Shown here: piece after piece, positions 6,308-7,608 of the stretch
Numbering within the stretch: the first letter of the stretch is position 1
How the letters are laid out: every line of letters starts with the position of its first letter
Assembly: GCA_937881145.1 (NCBI GenBank)
Contig: CALGFL010000397.1
Span: forward strand, 1 to 7,608
DNA: 7,608 bases
Direction: 5' to 3'
Source of the DNA: an uncultured Bordetella sp.
GTDB taxonomy: Bacteria; Pseudomonadota; Gammaproteobacteria; Burkholderiales; Burkholderiaceae_B
The notes under the pieces: generated by a model
Seen by the model: only the letters and a program-made list of their open reading frames with translations
The model's database searches: none
What the model was told of the DNA's origin: nothing
Position numbers and translations under genes: made by a program

Positions 6308-7459
6308 TCAGGGCTGCGGGTTGATCTCGAACAAGCGCCGGTGCTCGCGGATCGCATAGCGGTCCGTCATGCCGGCGATGTAATCGGAGATGGCGCGCGC
6401 CTGCGCGGTGTTTGCGTCTCGGCGGTAGTCGGGAGGCAGCAAACGCGGATCCTCCTGAAAGGCCACGAACAGCTCGCGCACCACGCGGCGCATCTTGGCC
6501 GTCATGCGCATCACTTGATAATGCCGGTAGAGGTTGTCGAAGAGAAACTTCTTCAACTCGTCGGCTTCGCGCCGCACAGCGTCCGAGAAGCCGGCCAGCG
6601 GCGGCGCGGCGCGCACGTCGTCGCTGCTGGCCGGTGCATGCGCGGCGATGCGCTCGCGCGTGGTGGCCGTCAGGTCGATGATGAGCGTGTTGATCATGCG
6701 GCGTATGGTTTCCGAGATGGCGCGGCGCGGCGCCAGTTGCGGATACTGCCGCGCGACCTCGGCATAGTGCCGGGCGAAGAACGCCACTTCCTGCATCTGG
6801 TCCAGCGTGAGCAGGCCCGAGCGCAGGCCGTCGTCGATGTCGTGGTTGTTGTAGGCCACCTCGTCGGCCAGATTGGCCAGCTGCGCTTCCAGCGAAGGCT
6901 GGGTGCGCTCCAGAAAGCGCCGCCCCACCTCGCCCAGCTGCCGCGCATGCGCCGCCGAGCAGTGCTTGAGTATGCCTTCGCGCGTTTCGAAGCACAGGTT
7001 CAGTCCGTTGAACTCGGCATAGCGTTCTTCCAGTTCGTCGACCACCCGCAAGCTCTGCAGATTGTGTTCGAAACCGCCCGTGTCCGGCGCCAGTTCGCGC
7101 ATGCAGGCGTTGAGTTCGTCCTGCCCGGCGTGGCCGAACGGCGTGTGGCCCAGGTCGTGCGCCAGCGCGATGGCCTCGATCAAGTCTTCGGAGAGCCCCA
7201 GGCTGCGCGCCACGGTGCGGGCGATCTGCGCGACCTCCAGGCTGTGCGTGAGCCGCGTGCGAAACAGATCGCCTTCGTGGTTCACGAAGACCTGGGTCTT
7301 GTATTCGAGACGGCGAAACGCGCCGCAATGGATGATGCGGTCGCGATCGCGCTGGAACTCGCTGCGGTTGGACGCGGACGGTTCGCCATGAAGGCGGCCG
7401 CGGGTGCGGGCGGGATCGCAGGCGTAGGGCGCCAGGGTCGGGAACGATGCGGCGGACAT
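6308..7459 (-). CDS. dgt: dGTP triphosphohydrolase-like HD-domain protein
   Basis: 383 residues from the ATG at 7459. Dgt-type enzymes cleave dNTPs to deoxynucleoside and triphosphate, controlling nucleotide pools. The metal-binding HD superfamily motif is complete: the first histidine in [16 protein letters not shown], then [14 protein letters not shown] with the HD pair and the following histidine, and the distal aspartate in [15 protein letters not shown]. The upstream [20 protein letters not shown] is the characteristic Dgt N-terminal block. The length matches the shorter dGTPase-like group, not E. coli Dgt (about 505 residues). The start is chosen because GAGGGG lies 7 nt before ATG 7459; ATG 7465 is too close to it, and TTG 7474 lies upstream of it and overlaps the aroB stop. 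It follows aroB by 11 bp, so the two are probably cotranscribed, an arrangement known from Bordetella and relatives. Confidence 0.93.
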   Translation of the reverse strand: MSAASFPTLAPYACDPARTRGRLHGEPSASNRSEFQRDRDRIIHCGAFRRLEYKTQVFVNHEGDLFRTRLTHSLEVAQIARTVARSLGLSEDLIEAIALAHDLGHTPFGHAGQDELNACMRELAPDTGGFEHNLQSLRVVDELEERYAEFNGLNLCFETREGILKHCSAAHARQLGEVGRRFLERTQPSLEAQLANLADEVAYNNHDIDDGLRSGLLTLDQMQEVAFFARHYAEVARQYPQLAPRRAISETIRRMINTLIIDLTATTRERIAAHAPASSDDVRAAPPLAGFSDAVRREADELKKFLFDNLYRHYQVMRMTAKMRRVVRELFVAFQEDPRLLPPDYRRDANTAQARAISDYIAGMTDRYAIREHRRLFEINPQP

Positions 7460-7470
7460 CGTCATGCCCC

Positions 7471-7608
7471 TCAACCCGTCGTACAGGCCAGCGTCTCGCG
7501 CACCGCCGCTTCGGGCGCCGTGCGGGTAACGGCCTGGCCGATGCGCGGCAACAGCACGAACTTGATCTGGCCGCCTTCGGTCTTCTTGTCGACCTGCATC
7601 AGGGCAAG
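7471..7608 (-). CDS. aroB: 3-dehydroquinate synthase, C-terminal end (truncated by window edge)
   Basis: Only the last 45 residues are present, too short a piece to stand out as an open frame. They read [20 protein letters not shown] and then [20 protein letters not shown], ending in a TGA at 7471-7473. The MxxDKKxxxGxIxFVLLxxIGxAV pattern is the conserved AroB C-terminus, with the DKK lysines of the active-site region. AroB converts DAHP to 3-dehydroquinate in the shikimate pathway. The identification rests on this motif and on the following dgt gene, with which it forms a probable operon; the start lies outside the window. Confidence 0.88.
   Translation of the reverse strand, partial: LALMQVDKKTEGGQIKFVLLPRIGQAVTRTAPEAAVRETLACTTG

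Noticed and set aside
6273..7328. Second long minus-strand frame overlapping dgt
   Set aside because: The intact HD-domain motifs are in the other frame; this product is Arg/Ala/Gly-rich with no motif.
1..7608. CRISPR arrays, tRNA/rRNA genes, insertion sequences, attachment sites
   Set aside because: No spaced direct-repeat arrays, tRNA-like cloverleaf, transposase-like protein or target-site duplication was seen.

Overview
The window looks like a chromosomal segment from a high-GC betaproteobacterium of the Burkholderiales, most likely the Alcaligenaceae (Bordetella/Achromobacter type). This is inferred from the strong G/C bias at third codon positions, the protein flavour and the aroB-dgt pairing. 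No database comparison was possible. Nothing here looks like a mobile element, CRISPR array or RNA gene; the content is housekeeping and metabolic.

Layout, left to right: (1) the 3' end of uvrA (+); (2) a GST-family glutathione transferase (+); (3) a saccharopine-dehydrogenase-like NAD(P) oxidoreductase (-), divergent from (4) a TetR-family regulator (+), with two copies of a palindromic operator between them; (5) a two-cysteine aspartate/glutamate/hydantoin-type racemase (-), convergent with tetR across 3 bp; (6-8) a polar amino-acid ABC importer operon (+) of periplasmic binding protein, single permease and ATPase, divergent from the racemase; (9) a dGTPase-like HD hydrolase, dgt (-); and (10) the 3' end of aroB (-), 11 bp upstream of dgt.

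Functionally there are two linked modules. In the first, the TetR protein probably represses itself and the divergent oxidoreductase through the twin operators; its promoter geometry predicts a leaderless tetR mRNA. In the second, the racemase and the amino-acid importer share a divergent control region holding a perfect 8-bp dyad and a strong plus-strand intrinsic terminator. That terminator sits directly against the racemase start. Because tetR has no terminator of its own, its transcript probably runs antisense through the whole racemase gene and stops there. uvrA, aroB and dgt are conserved genes on either side.

I see no wholly new system. The most interesting signals are regulatory: the twin operators with leaderless tetR, the misplaced terminator with its antisense implication, and the dyad in the importer leader.
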